A stretch of DNA of 64,000 bases from Bacteroidaceae bacterium (lineage in GTDB: Bacteria > Bacteroidota > Bacteroidia > Bacteroidales > Bacteroidaceae), in assembly GCA_017444485.1 (NCBI GenBank), contig JAFSWM010000019.1:1-64000 (forward strand). Direction: 5' to 3'. Within the stretch, counting starts at the first letter, position 1; every line of letters starts with the position of its first letter. This document shows, in pieces, positions 1 to 8,357 of the stretch. The position numbers and the translations under genes were made by a program. Below the pieces are notes generated by a model. The model made no database searches and had not been told where the DNA came from. It saw only the letters and a program-made list of their open reading frames with translations.

Positions 1-259
1 GTTTGCAATGGGCGGGCTGACGGTTGTCAATGTTCAATGTTCAATGTTCAATGTTCAACGGTCAATTTCTGCGGGCGGGGACGCCCGCGCTCCCAGCGTT
101 TGCAATGGGCGGACTGACGGTTGTCAATGTTCAATGTTCAATGTTCAATGTTCAATGTTCAATGTTCAATGTTCAATGGTCAATGTTCAATGTTCAATGT
201 TCAATGTTCAATGTTCAATGTTCAATGTTCAATGTTCAATGTTCAACGGTCAACGGTCA
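1..259. repeat. Heptanucleotide tandem repeat array downstream of era
   Basis: A 7-bp unit, TCAATGT, is repeated head to tail. There are four perfect copies from 27 to 54, then about 17 copies from 124 to 242, followed by TCAACGG variants up to 256. The two tracts sit in a larger repeat of about 97 bp: the segment starting at 1 recurs at 98 with one or two changes. Between them is a GC hairpin (GCGGGCG 71-77 with CGCCCGC 82-88). The repeat is open in all three forward frames, giving a recurring SMFNVQC peptide. On the reverse strand every frame meets TGA each 21 bases. I do not consider the forward frames to be genes. Confidence 0.9.
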
Positions 260-1138
260 AACGTCCTGATATCCGAAGTTGCGCAGTTCGCGGTCGCTGT
301 TGCGCCAGTCCTTATCTACTTTGACGTAGGTCTCTATGTTGATCCGCTTGCCGAAGAAGCGCTCGAGCGAGCGGCGCGCCTCGATGCCGAGACGCTTCAG
401 GGCCACGCCTTTGTGGCCGATGAGGATGCCTTTTTGGCTGTCGCGCTCCACGTAGATGACGGCGCGGATGTCGATGCGCTTGTCTGACTCGTGAAACTCT
501 TCGACGACCACCTGCACGGCGTAGGGGATTTCCTTGTCGTAGTAGAGCAAGATCTTCTCGCGCACGATTTCGCTGACGAAGAAGCGTGCGGGCTTGTCGG
601 TCCACTGGTCTTTGCCGAAGTAGGGCGGGCTCTCGGGCAGCAGGTCGAGGATGCGGGCCATGACGCCTTGGTGTCCGAAGCGTGCCTTGGCGCTGATGGG
701 GAACACCTCGGCACGAGGCAACAGACTCTGCCAGCGGCTGATGAGGGCGCTGACGGTGGCCTGGTCGCTGAGGTCTATCTTGTTGATGACCAGCAGCACG
801 GGCACGTCCATCTGTTGCACCTTGGCCAGGAACTCGGCGTTTTTCTCGGGCTTCTCCACCACGTCGGTGACGTAGAGCAGCACGTCGGCGTCTTGCAGGG
901 CGCTCTCGCTGAACTGCAGCATGGACTCCTGCAACTTGTAGGCGGGCTTCACCACGCCCGGGGTGTCGCTCAGCACCACCTGTGCGTCGTCGGTATTGAC
1001 GATGCCCATGATGCGGTGGCGCGTGGTCTGTGCCTTGAACGTGGCGATGCTGATGCGCTCGCCCACGAGCAGGTTCATCAGCGTGCTCTTACCCACGTTG
1101 GGGTTGCCCACGATGTTTACGAAGCCTGACTTGTGCAT
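257..1138 (-). CDS. era: GTPase Era, ribosome small-subunit maturation factor
   Basis: Era is a GTPase that binds 16S rRNA near its 3' end and checks assembly of the 30S subunit; it acts at the membrane and in the cytosol. The 293 residues have the family's normal length. The G1 loop GNPNVGKST is at 11-19, G3 DTPG at 58-61, G4 NKID at 119-122 and the ISAK G5 loop near 148. The C-terminal KH domain carries GHKG at 241-244. The gene is last in the visible part of DUF177-rpmF-fabH-era and begins 30 bases after fabH. Its TGA stop lies in the first degenerate heptad of the adjoining repeat array, but the C-terminus (ending near NFGYQDV) looks complete. Confidence 0.97.
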   Translation of the reverse strand: MHKSGFVNIVGNPNVGKSTLMNLLVGERISIATFKAQTTRHRIMGIVNTDDAQVVLSDTPGVVKPAYKLQESMLQFSESALQDADVLLYVTDVVEKPEKNAEFLAKVQQMDVPVLLVINKIDLSDQATVSALISRWQSLLPRAEVFPISAKARFGHQGVMARILDLLPESPPYFGKDQWTDKPARFFVSEIVREKILLYYDKEIPYAVQVVVEEFHESDKRIDIRAVIYVERDSQKGILIGHKGVALKRLGIEARRSLERFFGKRINIETYVKVDKDWRNSDRELRNFGYQDV

Positions 1139-1168
1139 GGCGCGCGTTGCAGAGGGATTAAAGGCTTC

Positions 1169-2158
1169 TTAATACGCCCACTTCAGCCACGCGGCACCAT
1201 AGGTGAAGCCGGCGCCGAAGGCGGTGAGTACCAGGTTGTCGCCCTTCTTGAGGTTCTTCTCGTTCTCCCACAGGGCGAGGGGTATGCTGGCTCCGCTGGT
1301 GTTGCCCAGGTGTTGAATGTTCACCATCACCTGCTCCATGGGCACTTCGAGGCGTGCTGCCACGGCCTCGATGATGCGTATGTTGGCCTGATGGGGCACG
1401 ATGTAGGCGATGTTGTCCTTCGAGAGGCCGTTGCGCTCCACGATCTGTGCGGTGAGTTCGCTCATGTTGGTCACGGCGAACTTATACACTGTGCGTCCCT
1501 CCTGGTGGATGTAGTGCATGCGGTGGTCGATGGTGAAGTAGGAGGGCGGGCACACGCTGCCTCCGGCCTTCATGCAGAGGAAGGGCAGGCCCTTGCCGTC
1601 GGTGCGCAGTATGCTGTCTTTCCATCCGAGGTCCTCGGTGGTGGGCTCTACGAGCACGGCTGCTGCGCCGTCGCCGAAGAGGGGGCAGGTGGCGCGGTCG
1701 GTATAGTCGGTGATGCTGGACATCTTCTCGGCGCAGCACACGATGACTTTCTTGTACCTGCCGCTCTCTATCATCGAGGCGGCCTGGTCCATGGCGAAGA
1801 GGAAGCCGCTGCAGGCGCCCCAGAGGTCGAAGCCGTAGGCATTCTTCAGCCCGTAGCGGCCTATGATGAGGCTGGCGGTGTTGGGGAAGGTGTAGTCGGC
1901 GGTGGTGGTGGCCACGATGAGGGCGTCCACGCTCTCGGGGTCGGTGCCGGTGCGTTGCAGCAGTTGCTTCACGGCTTTGCGGCCCAGGTAACTGGCGCCG
2001 AGCCCTTCCTCGTTGAGGATGCGACGCTCCTTGATGCCCACGCGGGTGGTGATCCACTCGTCGTTGGTGTCCACCATGCGCGATAGTTCCTCGTTGGTGA
2101 GGATATAGTCGGGGATGAAACCGCCGATGCCAGTGATGGCGGCGCGTATCTGTTCCAT
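1169..2158 (-). CDS. fabH: 3-oxoacyl-ACP synthase III (KAS III)
   Basis: FabH condenses acetyl-CoA (or a branched acyl-CoA) with malonyl-ACP to start fatty acid synthesis in the cytosol. The 329-residue length is normal. The catalytic triad is visible: Cys116 in GACSGF, His256 in HQANIR and Asn286 in GNTSGA. The N-terminal [16 protein letters not shown] stretch is typical and supports the start. The gene follows rpmF, as in many bacteria, so ribosomal protein L32 and lipid synthesis are probably cotranscribed. The 161-base gap between rpmF and fabH is longer than the other gaps in this operon and holds a small hairpin (ACAAGC 2244-2249 with GCTTGT 2255-2260). That hairpin could tune the transcript, but this is inference. 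Confidence 0.97.
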   Translation of the reverse strand: MEQIRAAITGIGGFIPDYILTNEELSRMVDTNDEWITTRVGIKERRILNEEGLGASYLGRKAVKQLLQRTGTDPESVDALIVATTTADYTFPNTASLIIGRYGLKNAYGFDLWGACSGFLFAMDQAASMIESGRYKKVIVCCAEKMSSITDYTDRATCPLFGDGAAAVLVEPTTEDLGWKDSILRTDGKGLPFLCMKAGGSVCPPSYFTIDHRMHYIHQEGRTVYKFAVTNMSELTAQIVERNGLSKDNIAYIVPHQANIRIIEAVAARLEVPMEQVMVNIQHLGNTSGASIPLALWENEKNLKKGDNLVLTAFGAGFTYGAAWLKWAY

Positions 2159-2319
2159 GTTGCTGATGTTGGGGTTAGGTGTCTCCGCGGCGTGTGCTTC
2201 ACGCGCGCGAATGTATATAAGCGGTGTGCCGTCTTGAAACAGAACAAGCCCCCCGCTTGTCTGGGGAGCCGTCTGTCAGAGGTCTTTACGCTTTGTCATT
2301 ACCTCGTGGAGCCTGCCGT

Positions 2320-2505
2320 TTATTCGGCGGCTTCCATCACGATGGCCTGCTTGCCACGATACTGTCCGCAGTTGGGGCATACGCTGTGGCGAATGTGCCA
2401 GCCGCCGCAGTTGGGGCAGAGGGTGAGCGTGGGCATGGGGGCATTGTCGTGTGTGCGACGTTTGCGCGTGCGCGTCTTGGACTGTCTTCTTTTAGGATGT
2501 GCCAT
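2320..2505 (-). CDS. rpmF: 50S ribosomal protein L32
   Basis: L32 is a small zinc-ribbon protein of the large ribosomal subunit. The 61 residues start with the classic MAHPKRRQSK N-terminus. They contain two CPNCG knuckles, at about residues 30-34 and 43-47, so this is the zinc-binding (C+) form. The basic N-terminal half is rRNA-binding in the family. The gene lies 42 bases after the DUF177 gene and 161 bases before fabH, the usual arrangement for this cluster. I see no separate promoter in the 42-base gap, so expression probably depends on the promoter ahead of the DUF177 gene. Confidence 0.97.
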   Translation of the reverse strand: MAHPKRRQSKTRTRKRRTHDNAPMPTLTLCPNCGGWHIRHSVCPNCGQYRGKQAIVMEAAE

Positions 2506-2547
2506 AGTTGTGTGTTGTTATTTATTTTCTTGTTTGTCTTGCTGTGT

Positions 2548-3000
2548 TTAGTCGGCGCTCCCGCTGATATAGTCTTCTGCGCCTTGGTCGCAGTCACCTT
2601 GGGGGTGGGAACATCCGAGGGGCCTGGCCAATGCGATGGTCTCAAACACGTCGTGCCCCAGGTCGTACCTGTCGCCCCGCTGTGCGAGGGGTGCTTCGTC
2701 GGTGGGCTCGGCGTCGCTGTCGTAACTGGTGACGTAGCGCTCGTCGTCGGTGTCCACGGCCATCGTCATCGTTGCGCCGCAGCGGTCGCACGGTGTTTCG
2801 GCGGTGCCGCTGACGTGGTAGGCTATGCGGTAAACGCCCGCTCTTGGGCCGCTCATGTGGATGGTGACGCGTACCTCGGCACTGAGTATCTCGGGGTCGC
2901 CCAGGCTCTTGAAATAGGCGTCGCCAGCCTCTAAGCACAGCAGTTCCTCCGTTCCCGCCGTATGGCGCAGGTCGATGGTGAAGGGACTGTCTGCATGCAT
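2548..3000 (-). CDS. DUF177 (YceD-type) protein
   Basis: This 150-residue protein belongs to the DUF177 family, which in bacteria is usually encoded just before rpmF. In other organisms the family is linked to 23S rRNA accumulation, so a role in ribosome assembly is likely but not shown here. The family core is the CDRCGA segment followed by an acidic stretch. A reading frame extends 51 codons further upstream, but that part is Lys/Arg-rich, unlike the family, and contains the likely promoter at 3009-3016. I therefore place the start at MHADSPF (3000). The leader would then be only a few bases long. This is the first gene of the DUF177-rpmF-fabH-era operon. Confidence 0.85.
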   Translation of the reverse strand: MHADSPFTIDLRHTAGTEELLCLEAGDAYFKSLGDPEILSAEVRVTIHMSGPRAGVYRIAYHVSGTAETPCDRCGATMTMAVDTDDERYVTSYDSDAEPTDEAPLAQRGDRYDLGHDVFETIALARPLGCSHPQGDCDQGAEDYISGSAD

Positions 3001-3008
3001 AGCGGCTG

Positions 3009-3016
3009 CAAAAATA
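3009..3016 (-). promoter_or_regulatory. Bacteroidetes -7 element for DUF177-rpmF-fabH-era
   Basis: The reverse strand reads TATTTTTG, matching TAnnTTTG, eight bases before the ATG of the DUF177 gene. A weak TTTC lies 20 bases further upstream. Transcription would begin only a few bases before the start codon, giving a nearly leaderless mRNA. Confidence 0.6.
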
Positions 3017-3133
3017 TGTTTTTCCGTGCAAATTGTGAAACTTTTTTTGTTTTTGCGCCTTTTTTTTGCGGGTGGCGCGTCAGGTTTTCGTGTCTTTTGC
3101 GTTCGCGGCTGCGTTTTTTGTGCGTTGTATGGC

Positions 3134-3172
3134 GCAAAAAGAAGGCGCGGCAACCACTCAGGTCGCCGCGCC
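3134..3172 (-). terminator. Intrinsic terminator of nifJ
   Basis: GGCGCGGC (3144-3151) pairs with GCCGCGCC (3165-3172). On the reverse strand the hairpin is followed by a T-rich run. It lies 20 bases beyond the nifJ stop codon. Confidence 0.75.
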
Positions 3173-3192
3173 AGTGTTTCATCCTGAAAGCG

Positions 3193-6100
3193 TCAGATCA
3201 CCTCGCTCCAGTCTTCCTGCGTCTTGCGGACGTAGGACTGGTAGCGGCGCTTGGCTGCTTTCTCCGTCTCGGCGAAGAGTTCGGCTGCTTCTTCAGGGAA
3301 TGCCTTGGTGAGGCTGGAGAAGCGCACCTCGTGGGCGAGGTAGTCTTGGAACTGTGTCCAGTCGGGCTCCTTGCTGTCGAGCGTGAAGGGGTTCTTGCCC
3401 TCTTCTGCCAATGCGGGGTTGTAGCGCCACAGGTGCCAGTATCCGCACTTCACGGCGCGCTCTTCCTCGGCCTGCGAGCGTCCCATGCCGCCCTTGATCT
3501 TCAGGCCGTGGTTGATGCACGGCGCGTAGGCGATGACGAGCGAGGGGCCGGGATAGGCCTCGGCTTCGCGGATGGCCTTGAGGCACTGTGCGTTGTCGGC
3601 TCCCATAGCCACTTGTGCCACATAGACGTAGCCGTAGGTGGCCTGCATCAGGCCGAGGTCCTTCTTCGTGACGCGCTTGCCGCTGGCAGCGAACTGTGCA
3701 ATGGCGCCTACGGGCGTGGCCTTTGAGGCCTGGCCGCCGGTGTTGGAGTACACCTCGGTGTCGAGCACGAGGATGTTCACGTCTTCGCCGCTGGCGAGCA
3801 CGTGGTCCAGGCCGCCGTAGCCGATGTCGTAGGAGGCGCCGTCGCCGCCAATGATCCACTGCGAGCGCTTCGTCATGAAGTGGTGCAGTTCCAGCAACCG
3901 CTGTGCCAGTTCGTGGCCTTGTGCTGCGCCGCCTTCGAGGAAGGGCTTCATCTTGTCGGCCACCTCGCGGCTCTTCTTCGCGTCGTTCTGGTTGTCAATC
4001 CATTCTTGTGCGAGTTGTTTCATCTCGTTGCACGAGCAGTCGCACATCTGCACTTTCTTGAGCAGACTTTCGATGCGCTGACGCATCTTCTTGTTGGCCA
4101 AAACCATGCCGAGGCCGAACTCGCAGAAGTCCTCGAAGAGGCTGTTGGCCCATGCCGGTCCGCGTCCGTTCTCGTCGGTGGTGTAGGGGGTGCTGGGGAT
4201 GGAACCGCTGTAGATGGAGGAGCAACCTGTGGCGTTGGCGATCATCTGGCGGTCGCCAAAGAGTTGGCTAACAAGTTTCACGTAGGGTGTCTCGCCGCAT
4301 CCGGCGCAGGCACCGCTGAACTCGAAGAGCGGGGTGGCGAACTGGGAGTTCTTGGGGTTGAGGCTGATGTCGAGCAGGCTCTGCTTCGACTTCACGTTCT
4401 TGACGAGGTAGTCCCAGTTCTTGTCCTCGGCTTCCTGGCCGGCGAGGGTGGTCATGCTCAGTGCCTTGTTGCCACGCATGCCGGGGCATACGTCCACGCA
4501 GTTGCCGCATCCGGTGCAGTCCATCACGCTGGTTTGTATGCGGAAGCGCATACCCTTGAGTTGTGCCGGAGCCTTGATCTCGAGCGTCTCGGCGCTGAAG
4601 CCAGCGGCTTCGGCCTCGTCGAGCACGAAGGGCCTGATGCAGGCGTGCGGGCATACGTAGGCGCACTTGTTGCACTGTATGCAGTTGGCAGCGTCCCATA
4701 CGGGCACGAAGGCTGCCACGCCGCGCTTCTCATAGGCCGCGGTGCCTTGGGGCCATGTGCCATCAATGCTGTCGGCATAGGCGCTCACGGGGAGCAGGTC
4801 ACCGTTCTGGGCGTTGATGGGGCGCATCACGTTGGTGATGAACGCGGGCTCTTCGCGCTTCACGGCTTCGTCAGCGGGCAGGGAGGCCCAGGCGGGATCC
4901 ACGGTGAGTTGCTTGTACTCGCCACCGCGGTCCACTGCGGCGTAGTTCTTGTCCACGATGTCCTGACCTTTGCGGCCATAACTCTTCACGATGAATTTCT
5001 TCATCTGCTCGATGGCCAGGTCAATGGGGATTACCTCGGTGATGCGGAAGAAGGCGCTCTGCAGGATGGTGTTGGTGCGGTTGCCGAGGCCAATCTCCTG
5101 GGCTATCTTTGTGGCGTTGATATAATATACGGTGATGTGGTGCTCGGCGAAGTAGCGCTTGGCGTCGTTGGGCAGGTTCTTGGCCAGTTCGTCGCCCTCC
5201 CAGATGGTGTTGAGCAGGAAGGTGCCGCCGTCGCGCAGGCCACGTAGCACGTCGTACATGTGCAGGTAGGCCTGTACGTGGCAGGCCACGAAGTTGGGCG
5301 TCTTAATCTGATAGGTGCTGCGGATGGGCGTGTCGCCGAAGCGCAGGTAGGAACAGGTGAAGCCGCCGCTCTTCTTGGAGTCGTAACTGAAGTAGGCCTG
5401 GCAGTACTTGTCGGTGTTGTCGCCAATGATCTTCACTGAGTTCTTGTTGGCGCCCACGGTGCCGTCAGCACCGAGGCCGTAGAACTTGGCTTCGAAGATG
5501 CCCTCGCCGCCCAGCGCCATCTCCTTCTCTAGGGGCAGCGACGTGAAGGTGACGTCGTCCACGATGCCGAGGGTGAAGTGGTCTTTGGGCTCCTCTTTCT
5601 TCAGGTTGTCGAAGACGGAGATCACCATGGTGGGCGTGGTGTCGCACGATCCGAGTCCGTAGCGGCCTCCGATGATGAGCGGGCGCTCTGCCTGGTCGTA
5701 GAAGGCGCTCTTCACGTCGAGATAGAGGGGCTCGCCCTCTGCGCCGGGCTCCTTGGTGCGGTCGAGCACGGCGATACGCTTCACGGTCTTGGGCACTGCC
5801 TCGAGGAAGCGTGCCACGCTGAACGGGCGGTAGAGGTGTACGCTCACCATACCTACCTTCTCGCCCTTGGAGAGCAGGTGGTCGATGGCTTCGCGGGCGG
5901 CCTCGGTGACGCTACCCATGGCGATGATGATGCGCTCGGCGTCGTCGGCACCGTAGTAACTGAAGAGTTTGTACTCCCTGCCGGTGATCTTGCTCACGGC
6001 GGCCATGTATTTCTCCACGATGGCGGGCACTGCGTCATAGTGGCTGTTGCAGGCCTCGCGGTGTGCGAAGAAGGTTTCGGGGTTCTCGGCCATGCCGCGT

Positions 6101-6750
6101 GCCACGGGGTGTTCGGGCGTCAGGGCACGGTTGCGGAACTCGCTCAGGGCCTTCTGGTCGATCAGCGGACGGAGTTCTTCCTGGTCGATCTCCTCAATCT
6201 TCTGATACTCGTGTGAGGTGCGGAAGCCGTCGAAGAAGTTGATGAACGGCACGCGGCTCTCTATGGTGGCGAGATGTGCCACGGCGCTGAGGTCCATCAC
6301 TTCCTGCACGCTGCCCTCGGCCAGCATGGCAAAGCCGGTCTGACGGCAGGACATCACGTCGCTGTGGTCGCCGAAGATACAGAGGCTGTGTGTGGCCAGC
6401 GTGCGTGCGCTCACGTGGAAGACGCAGGGCAGCAGTTCGCCGGCAATCTTGTACATGTTGGGGATCATCAGCAGCAGTCCCTGCGAGGCGGTGAACGTGG
6501 TGGTCAGCGCGCCGGCCTGCAACGAGCCGTGCACGGCACCGGCGGCGCCGCCTTCCGACTGCATCTCCTGCACCTTTACGGTGTCGCCGAAGAGGTTCTT
6601 ACGGCCTTGTGCCGACCATTCGTCGACGTGCTCGGCCATGGGGGAGGACGGCGTGATGGGGTAGATGGCAGCGACTTCGCTGAACATGTAGGCCACATGG
6701 GCGGCGGCCTGGTTGCCGTCGCATGTGATCATTTTCTTTTGTTTTGACAT
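3193..6750 (-). CDS. nifJ: Pyruvate:ferredoxin (flavodoxin) oxidoreductase
   Basis: This large single-chain enzyme oxidises pyruvate to acetyl-CoA and CO2 and reduces ferredoxin or flavodoxin, a key step in anaerobic carbon metabolism. The 1185 residues cover the full domain set. An N-terminal region carries YPITPSSPMAEHVDEW. The gamma and EKR regions follow. Then come two [4Fe-4S] ferredoxin motifs, CIQCNKCAYVC and CTGCGNCVDVC, and a proximal cluster motif, CAGCGE. The C-terminal TPP-binding domain has GDGASYDIGYGG and NTGGQASK. The longer frame adds 46 residues of low-complexity sequence before MSKQKKMI, so I start at 6750; MITCDGNQ at 6732 is an alternative. The gene stands alone, with its own terminator. 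I found no convincing -7 element just upstream. Confidence 0.96.
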   Translation of the reverse strand: MSKQKKMITCDGNQAAAHVAYMFSEVAAIYPITPSSPMAEHVDEWSAQGRKNLFGDTVKVQEMQSEGGAAGAVHGSLQAGALTTTFTASQGLLLMIPNMYKIAGELLPCVFHVSARTLATHSLCIFGDHSDVMSCRQTGFAMLAEGSVQEVMDLSAVAHLATIESRVPFINFFDGFRTSHEYQKIEEIDQEELRPLIDQKALSEFRNRALTPEHPVARGMAENPETFFAHREACNSHYDAVPAIVEKYMAAVSKITGREYKLFSYYGADDAERIIIAMGSVTEAAREAIDHLLSKGEKVGMVSVHLYRPFSVARFLEAVPKTVKRIAVLDRTKEPGAEGEPLYLDVKSAFYDQAERPLIIGGRYGLGSCDTTPTMVISVFDNLKKEEPKDHFTLGIVDDVTFTSLPLEKEMALGGEGIFEAKFYGLGADGTVGANKNSVKIIGDNTDKYCQAYFSYDSKKSGGFTCSYLRFGDTPIRSTYQIKTPNFVACHVQAYLHMYDVLRGLRDGGTFLLNTIWEGDELAKNLPNDAKRYFAEHHITVYYINATKIAQEIGLGNRTNTILQSAFFRITEVIPIDLAIEQMKKFIVKSYGRKGQDIVDKNYAAVDRGGEYKQLTVDPAWASLPADEAVKREEPAFITNVMRPINAQNGDLLPVSAYADSIDGTWPQGTAAYEKRGVAAFVPVWDAANCIQCNKCAYVCPHACIRPFVLDEAEAAGFSAETLEIKAPAQLKGMRFRIQTSVMDCTGCGNCVDVCPGMRGNKALSMTTLAGQEAEDKNWDYLVKNVKSKQSLLDISLNPKNSQFATPLFEFSGACAGCGETPYVKLVSQLFGDRQMIANATGCSSIYSGSIPSTPYTTDENGRGPAWANSLFEDFCEFGLGMVLANKKMRQRIESLLKKVQMCDCSCNEMKQLAQEWIDNQNDAKKSREVADKMKPFLEGGAAQGHELAQRLLELHHFMTKRSQWIIGGDGASYDIGYGGLDHVLASGEDVNILVLDTEVYSNTGGQASKATPVGAIAQFAASGKRVTKKDLGLMQATYGYVYVAQVAMGADNAQCLKAIREAEAYPGPSLVIAYAPCINHGLKIKGGMGRSQAEEERAVKCGYWHLWRYNPALAEEGKNPFTLDSKEPDWTQFQDYLAHEVRFSSLTKAFPEEAAELFAETEKAAKRRYQSYVRKTQEDWSEVI

Positions 6751-6821
6751 AAATGAAATGTGAGTTGAAAGTTTTTTTGTTATGTTTGCAGTGGGGCGGC
6801 GCGCCGTGTAGTAATATGCGG

Positions 6822-6853
6822 CAACCGGCCCAGGCTGGGTGCGGGGCCGGTTG
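6822..6853 (-). terminator. GC-rich hairpin after the broken ATPase gene
   Basis: CAACCGGCCC (6822-6831) pairs perfectly with GGGCCGGTTG (6844-6853) around a 12-base loop. It begins 19 bases beyond the ATPase stop codon. There is no T-run on the reverse strand, so termination is plausible but unproven. Confidence 0.45.
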
Positions 6854-6871
6854 TCGGGGCGCGCGCCGCGT

Positions 6872-8053
6872 TCAGTACAGGAAGCCAAAGAACCAGAGCG
6901 GAATATCCTGTGCGCGGCCTATTTCAAGGTTGTAGCGGGCGAAGATGGCACCCTCGGGGGCCTTCACACGCTTGAGTTTGTCGCACACGCAGATGTCGTA
7001 CTTGTCGTTCACGCGGAACTGGCCGGGACGCTTGCCACGCTTCACGTCGTGGTGACGCCACAAGCAGTTCACGAAGTAGGTTTCGTAGCGATTTTGCTCG
7101 TCCATGTTCGACGCGTTGAGCGCGTACATCAAGTTCGTGTTGTGGAGTTTGATGGCGGCGGGCTTCTTGGGGAAACAGTCGCCGATGTGGTAGATCATGT
7201 TGATGAAACGGCCCTCTTCGAGGTACTTCAGGTAGTTCATCACCGTGGCGCGGCTGGTGCCTATCTCTTCGGCCAACTTGCTGATGTTGGGCGAGATGTC
7301 CTCGCTGATAGCCAGCAGATAGAGCAGTTTCTTGATGCGCGAGAGGTATTTGAGTTCTATCTGTTTGGAGAGCAAGATGTCGGTCTCGATCATGGAGTTC
7401 ATCGACTTGAGCAGGCTCTCGGTGAAGTTGCGATTCTCGATGTAGAAGGGGTAGTGCCCGTGGCGCAGGTAGCGTTCGAAGTGTTCCCACGGCTCCACCT
7501 TGCTCACCACGTTCTTGATGAGCAGTTCGTGCTCGGTGATTATCTCGCCGATGGAGTAGGCCCGGAAGTCGTTGCCGGTCTGCTGGTTGAGGTAGTCGCG
7601 GAAGGAGAAGCCGTGCAGGTGGTAGAAGCGGCAGATTTGCGAGAGTTCGCTGTTCTCCTCCTCATTGTCGGGCACGGAGGTGGTGGTGAAGATGATGCGT
7701 AGCAGGGGATAGCGGTTGTAGCACTCCACGAGCTGCTCTTTCCATCCCTGGAGTTTGAACATTTGGTCGATGAGCAACACCTGCCCGCCGTCTTCCATGA
7801 ACTGTCCGGCGAATTCCACGATGCCTCAGCCCTGGAAGTAGAAGTTGTTCATTGAGATGAAGAGACACTTGTGCGTGCCGCGTTCAAACCGCTCTTTGGC
7901 GTATTGCAGGAGGAAGGAGGTGCGCCCCACACCTCGCGGGCCGCGAATCCCGATCAGCCGGTAACTCCAGTCGATGTTGTCCATCAGGGAGCGGTGTACG
8001 GGAAACTTGGCATGCTCCATCCAGAAGTCATGCGTCTGATAAAACTTGTCCAT
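6872..8053 (-). pseudogene. AAA-type ATPase (DUF4143-like), split by an in-frame TGA
   Basis: The frame reads as one protein of about 392 residues interrupted at codon 76 by TGA (7826-7828). Both parts are in the same frame. The upstream 75 residues hold the P-loop and the downstream part the rest of the ATPase, a winged-helix-like region and a C-terminal nuclease-like domain. This resembles the large Bacteroidales family of stand-alone ATP-binding proteins with DUF4143-type tails. Two catalytic features are also altered. Walker A reads GPRGVGRTS, with Arg44 where Lys is expected. The Walker B-like strand reads LLLID followed by Gln instead of Glu. Loss of function is the simplest reading. 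A sequencing error at the stop, or stop readthrough, cannot be excluded. A fair promoter remains at 8086-8093. Confidence 0.75.
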
Positions 8054-8085
8054 GTTCGCTGTTTTTCTTTTGGTATTAGGTAGCG

Positions 8086-8093
8086 CAAAAGTA
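8086..8093 (-). promoter_or_regulatory. -7 element ahead of the broken ATPase gene
   Basis: The reverse strand reads TACTTTTG, matching TAnnTTTG, 32 bases upstream of the ATG at 8053. No clear -33 TTG is seen at the usual spacing. Confidence 0.5.
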
Positions 8094-8228
8094 GTTATTT
8101 TTCAAAAAACGTGAATTAAAAACCCTATTTTTTCGTTTTTGCGCCTCCGAGAGGCCAGGACAGGCCGCACGCCCGCGCTCCTAGAATAGTGCAGAATGGT
8201 TTGCTGCCGTCGTTGTTCCGTTGAAGTT

Positions 8229-8294
8229 CAAAACAAGGTCCGTGTGACTTTAAAGTCACACCGAGTGACTTTAAAGTCACACGGATATAGTTTT
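8229..8294. repeat. 66-bp capped hairpin element, copy C (nested palindromes)
   Basis: The left cap CAAAACAA (8229-8236) and right cap ATAGTTTT (8287-8294) enclose an inverted repeat of 21-bp arms (8239-8259 and 8265-8285). Each arm contains a palindrome around TTTAAA, and 8242-8261 is a perfect 20-bp palindrome. The element shares its caps and exact length with elements at 22439-22504 and 45569-45634. It is followed directly by AACGAAGTCCGA (8295-8306), which resembles an arm of the 22439 copy. It lies between the 3' end of the permease gene and the ATPase gene, in a 304-base gap with no gene. Confidence 0.75.
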
Positions 8295-8357
8295 AACGAA
8301 GTCCGATGTTGTTTCGTCGCCGTCTGTTGCGGCACGTCAGGAGTGGGAGTTTGCGCT

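Noticed and set aside
8..487. Forward reading frames rich in SMFNVQC
   Set aside because: They arise from the 7-bp repeat and continue antisense into era. They have no start signal and no family resemblance.
6781..6788. Forward TATGTTTG resembling a -7 element
   Set aside because: No forward gene follows and no -33 is present. A chance match in this strand is likely.
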